15,161 nt of DNA from JBLHGN01 sp047616325 (GTDB taxonomy: Bacteria; Pseudomonadota; Gammaproteobacteria; Pseudomonadales; Cellvibrionaceae): assembly GCA_047616325.1 (NCBI GenBank), contig JBLHGN010000065.1:1-15161 (forward strand), in the 5' to 3' direction. Numbering within the stretch: the first letter of the stretch is position 1; each line of letters opens with the position of its first letter. Under the pieces are notes generated by a model. That model did not search any database. It saw only the letters and a program-made list of their open reading frames with translations, and was not told the origin of the DNA. The position numbers and the translations under genes are program-made. Below are positions 12,863 to 15,161 of this stretch, piece by piece.

Positions 12863-12914
12863 CTACGCCAAATATTGATTTTTTTTTAAGTTGTTGGTCG
12901 ATTATTTGGCGTAG
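12863..12914. other. Long-stem hairpin with T-rich loop
   Basis: CTACGCCAAATA (12863-12874) and TATTTGGCGTAG (12903-12914) form a perfect 12-bp stem enclosing a 28-base loop that contains nine consecutive T (12879-12887). It lies between the flotillin-like gene and the small glycine-zipper gene. The T run is in the loop and not after the stem, so it is not a standard terminator. It may protect the upstream mRNA or bind a protein. Confidence 0.6.
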
Positions 12915-12944
12915 TTAACATAGGTTTTAAGTTGGAGAGATGCT

Positions 12945-13268
12945 GTGAGCGAATTCAGTGATATTACTCAAGCCTTGGTAGAAAAAGTAAGGCTGGCAGG
13001 AGTAGATGTCGATTCGGAGCTGCTACAAAAAAGTGGCACTATCGCTAAGAATCTGAAGGCAGGCATTGGCCCCGTATCTGGTGCTGGTCTTGGTCTTGGT
13101 GTTGGCGCGATGATGTCTGCAAAGAATGGAAAATTGATCGAGAACGTTTTGCTCGGGGCGGGTGTTGGTGCTCTTTTAGGTTGGACCCTAAAAGAGTTTA
13201 TGTGTGAAAAAAAGCCTGCCGGTAAAGCGCTTCTCGATAGCACCGCCACGGACATTATTCACAAGTAA
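12945..13268 (+). CDS. Small glycine-zipper membrane protein
   Basis: The 107-residue protein starts with GTG, supported by a GGAGAGA site five bases upstream; no ATG fits. It has a soluble helical N-terminus (about 1-38). Two Gly/Ala-rich segments follow, GPVSGAGLGLGVGAMM (about 42-57) and LLGAGVGALLGWTL (about 69-82), which look like glycine-zipper membrane helices forming a hairpin. A short Lys-rich tail with one Cys completes it. I do not recognise a named family. Its place between the flotillin-like and ATPase genes in a tight co-directional series suggests a membrane partner of the complex. Confidence 0.75.
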   Translation: MSEFSDITQALVEKVRLAGVDVDSELLQKSGTIAKNLKAGIGPVSGAGLGLGVGAMMSAKNGKLIENVLLGAGVGALLGWTLKEFMCEKKPAGKALLDSTATDIIHK

Positions 13269-13362
13269 TCTTTATGTCTATCTAATAGTCTAAGATTTGG
13301 AACCTTAGAAAACTAAAATCCCCGATAACAGTGTGTTACCTCGGCTATGGATAAGGTGTCGT
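13269..13362. other. Short spacer with two small hairpins
   Basis: The spacer before the ATPase gene contains TCTAAG/CTTAGA with a nine-base loop near 13289-13309, and CCGA-TAACA/TGTTA-(CC)-TCGG near 13322-13344. Neither has a T tail. An AAGG ribosome binding site (13353-13356) lies six bases before the ATPase ATG. Confidence 0.4.
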
Positions 13363-15161
13363 ATGTCGGAAAAAATAGAGAATAATTCGGAAATGTTGGT
13401 CGGTCAAGCAGTAGCAGAGGGCGGTGCGTACGAAGTTATAAAGCGACGCCTCACCGAGCAGGGTAATCGCTTAATTGATCGCGTTGATATTCTAAATAAG
13501 GCGCGCCTGAGTGAGTTTGGAACCTCAGACATGGCGGTCGCCGCGCGCACGAGAGTGCGTACAGAAAACAATTGTATCGCGCGTGACATTGTCCAAGTGG
13601 GCGACTGCCTGTTATTTGGCTACAACGTATTTATAGGCTTAAAAAAAGAAACCTTAGTAAACGATGTTTTTGCGGTGTTTAGTTTGGATCACAGCGGTGA
13701 TCAGTATGAGATGCAGAAAATAAAAACAGAGGATACTTTTTTAGGTGACGAGAGATTTGCCAAGGACTTTCACGAACTCTATCACTACTACAAGCAGACC
13801 CGACTGCAAGAAATTTCAGTAAAAGACGGCAAGCTTTTAATGGGTTTCCAAATAGGCGAACGCTTAGAGGCGGTACGCGTATTTCGCTGGTCGATTTCAG
13901 CTGACGGCACCAAAGTTGAATACATCGACAATCGCGGTGAGCGCGATATTCAGCTACCGCCAGCCTATGATTTTGAGTGGCAGCAATGCACGCGCGAAGA
14001 CGTGGTTCACGGGCGCCACGCCCACGTTAATATTCTAGATACAGTTTTTATCGAGACCATAGCGGGTGACCTGACGCTTAAGGTAGAAAATAACACCGAC
14101 GAAGGTGAGGGAATATACCGCGAAGAGGTTGACAGCAAGACGCAGTCTATTGACGACGCTGAATTTTGGTTCGCAAAACTTGGCGATTTGATTTTATTAA
14201 AAGTATTGCCCTATCAAGAAGAAATATGGCGATACCTTGTTTTTAATACTCTTACACAAAAGGTTAATCGTATCGACGCCATTGGCGCTTCCTGCGTGCA
14301 ATTGCCAGAAGACCACGGCATTGTTTTTCCCGGTGGTTATTACCTGCAGTCGGGTGAGTATAAAACTTACGACGACGAAACCGAAGGCTTAAAATTTAAG
14401 CGAATGATTCGCTCCCCCAATGGAGAAGATGTTCTCTATGTGTTTTACGAGCCGGTCAACGGGCTTTTTGCTTTGCTGGCTTATAATATGATCAACAAGG
14501 CTTTGCTGAACCCCATCGTAGGCCACGGTTACGCTCTAGCAGGCGACGGCACCTTAGTGATTTTTTCTGCTGAGGGGGAACCCACTCGTATACACCCTAT
14601 GCAAATCTGGAATACTCCCTACGTCAGTGATGAGTTCGCCAGCAAACAGCCGGAGAGCCAAACATTTTTTGGTCGGATCGGTAACGCGCCATTGGTAAGA
14701 GGTATTTCCGATCTATACAGCGTTGGCCGCGTTGCGCTAAACCAATCTGTTTCGGCGCGTGTGTACGAAGAGCTTAGCAAAGCAGCTCTAAAGATTTTCG
14801 ACGATCATTTTTGGGTTTTGGATAACCAGCTCAACGAAGTATTGGCGGTAGAGGGCGAGTCGAATAATACAGGCGATGAAAATACCCTTGAGCGATTGCT
14901 ACGGGGCGTTTCCGATACGGCAGAGTTGGCTATAGACGAATTCGAAAAAGTTGAAAGCATCAGCCAGCAATCTGCTTTTGCACTAAAAGACGCTATGGCG
15001 GCGCAAAATAGTTTAGTCAGTTTGGTCACCACATCATCCTGGGAAACCGTAGAAGAATATGTTGGTGCGCTGGATGACATTCGCAAACAGCGCGGCCACG
15101 TGGCTACTATAAAAGATTATCGTTATATCGACGTAGACAAGTTGAAGCAAATGGATGAGAA
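13363..15161 (+). CDS. DUF3686 'DNA repair' AAA ATPase, N-terminal part (runs off edge)
   Basis: The open frame begins MSEKIENNSEMLVGQAVAEG and continues uninterrupted for 599 codons to the right edge. I recognise the DUF3686 region typical of the large proteins annotated as DNA-repair ATPases: VDILNKARLSEFGTSDMAVA, NNCIARDIVQVGDCLLFGYN, DTFLGDERFAKDFHELYHYYK, and repeated beta-rich blades such as FPGGYYLQSGEYKTYDD that suggest a propeller-like fold. A helical segment of about 480-599 leads on towards the AAA module, which would lie beyond the window, so no Walker motif can be checked here. The 'DNA repair' label in databases is weakly grounded. Gene order with PspA-, NfeD- and flotillin-like proteins argues for a membrane-linked remodelling role. 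Confidence 0.85.
   Translation, partial: MSEKIENNSEMLVGQAVAEGGAYEVIKRRLTEQGNRLIDRVDILNKARLSEFGTSDMAVAARTRVRTENNCIARDIVQVGDCLLFGYNVFIGLKKETLVNDVFAVFSLDHSGDQYEMQKIKTEDTFLGDERFAKDFHELYHYYKQTRLQEISVKDGKLLMGFQIGERLEAVRVFRWSISADGTKVEYIDNRGERDIQLPPAYDFEWQQCTREDVVHGRHAHVNILDTVFIETIAGDLTLKVENNTDEGEGIYREEVDSKTQSIDDAEFWFAKLGDLILLKVLPYQEEIWRYLVFNTLTQKVNRIDAIGASCVQLPEDHGIVFPGGYYLQSGEYKTYDDETEGLKFKRMIRSPNGEDVLYVFYEPVNGLFALLAYNMINKALLNPIVGHGYALAGDGTLVIFSAEGEPTRIHPMQIWNTPYVSDEFASKQPESQTFFGRIGNAPLVRGISDLYSVGRVALNQSVSARVYEELSKAALKIFDDHFWVLDNQLNEVLAVEGESNNTGDENTLERLLRGVSDTAELAIDEFEKVESISQQSAFALKDAMAAQNSLVSLVTTSSWETVEEYVGALDDIRKQRGHVATIKDYRYIDVDKLKQMDE

Noticed and set aside
14805..15086. Minus-strand 93-codon open frame
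   Set aside because: Antisense to the continuous DUF3686 ATPase frame, with no ribosome binding site or recognisable domain.
1..15161. CRISPR array, rRNA or complete tRNA gene
   Set aside because: No regularly spaced repeat-spacer series, no rRNA-like segment, and only the last bases of a tRNA-like sequence without a cloverleaf.

Overview
The window looks like a chromosomal segment of a gammaproteobacterium, perhaps a marine Cellvibrionales-type organism. That is inferred from family content and moderate GC only; no rRNA or housekeeping marker gene is present. It divides into a scarred accessory region (about 1-5000) and two intact operon-like modules (about 5144-8267 and 8640 to the right edge).

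Left accessory region. On the minus strand lie the 5' end of an unidentified gene, a scar that joins the first 18 codons of an HsdM-like (type I restriction-modification) gene to the tail of a winged-helix protein, and an intact AAA/DUF4143 ATPase. Right of the ATPase is a gene-free stretch with reiterated transposon-end-like repeats, an inverted-repeat cluster, and two copies of a tRNA 3'-end-like sequence that may be old attachment sites. A 5'-truncated HEPN-type gene follows, cut by a decayed ISL3-family transposase (two nonsense codons, N-terminus missing). Next to that is a frameshifted ISNCY-type transposase remnant, then nearly 1 kb without a convincing gene.

Chemosensory-like module. 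A candidate sigma-54 promoter (5144-5159) precedes three genes: a membrane histidine kinase (PilJ-like sensor, PAS, Hpt and CheA-type ATPase, but no CheW-like domain), a single-domain CheY-like receiver, and a CheX-like phosphatase. The receiver and phosphatase genes overlap. The set reads as a self-contained phosphorelay: the kinase phosphorylates the receiver and CheX resets it.

Membrane-maintenance operon. Three helically phased palindromes (TTACATGTAA type) precede six co-directional genes: a DUF2170 (YjfI-like) protein with a basic, possibly DNA-binding N-terminus; a PspA/IM30-family protein (YjfJ-like); a membrane OB-fold/NfeD-like protein (YqiJ-like); a flotillin-like SPFH protein (YqiK-like); a small glycine-zipper protein; and the N-terminal 599 codons of a large DUF3686 'DNA repair' ATPase that runs off the right edge. 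In E. coli the yjfIJ and yqiJK pairs are separate loci; here they form one apparent operon with an AAA ATPase. The gaps between the genes carry strong hairpins, including a region with mutually exclusive pairings. This is the best candidate in the window for an incompletely described system, probably membrane-stress sensing or repair built on a PspA coat, a flotillin/NfeD scaffold and an ATPase motor.
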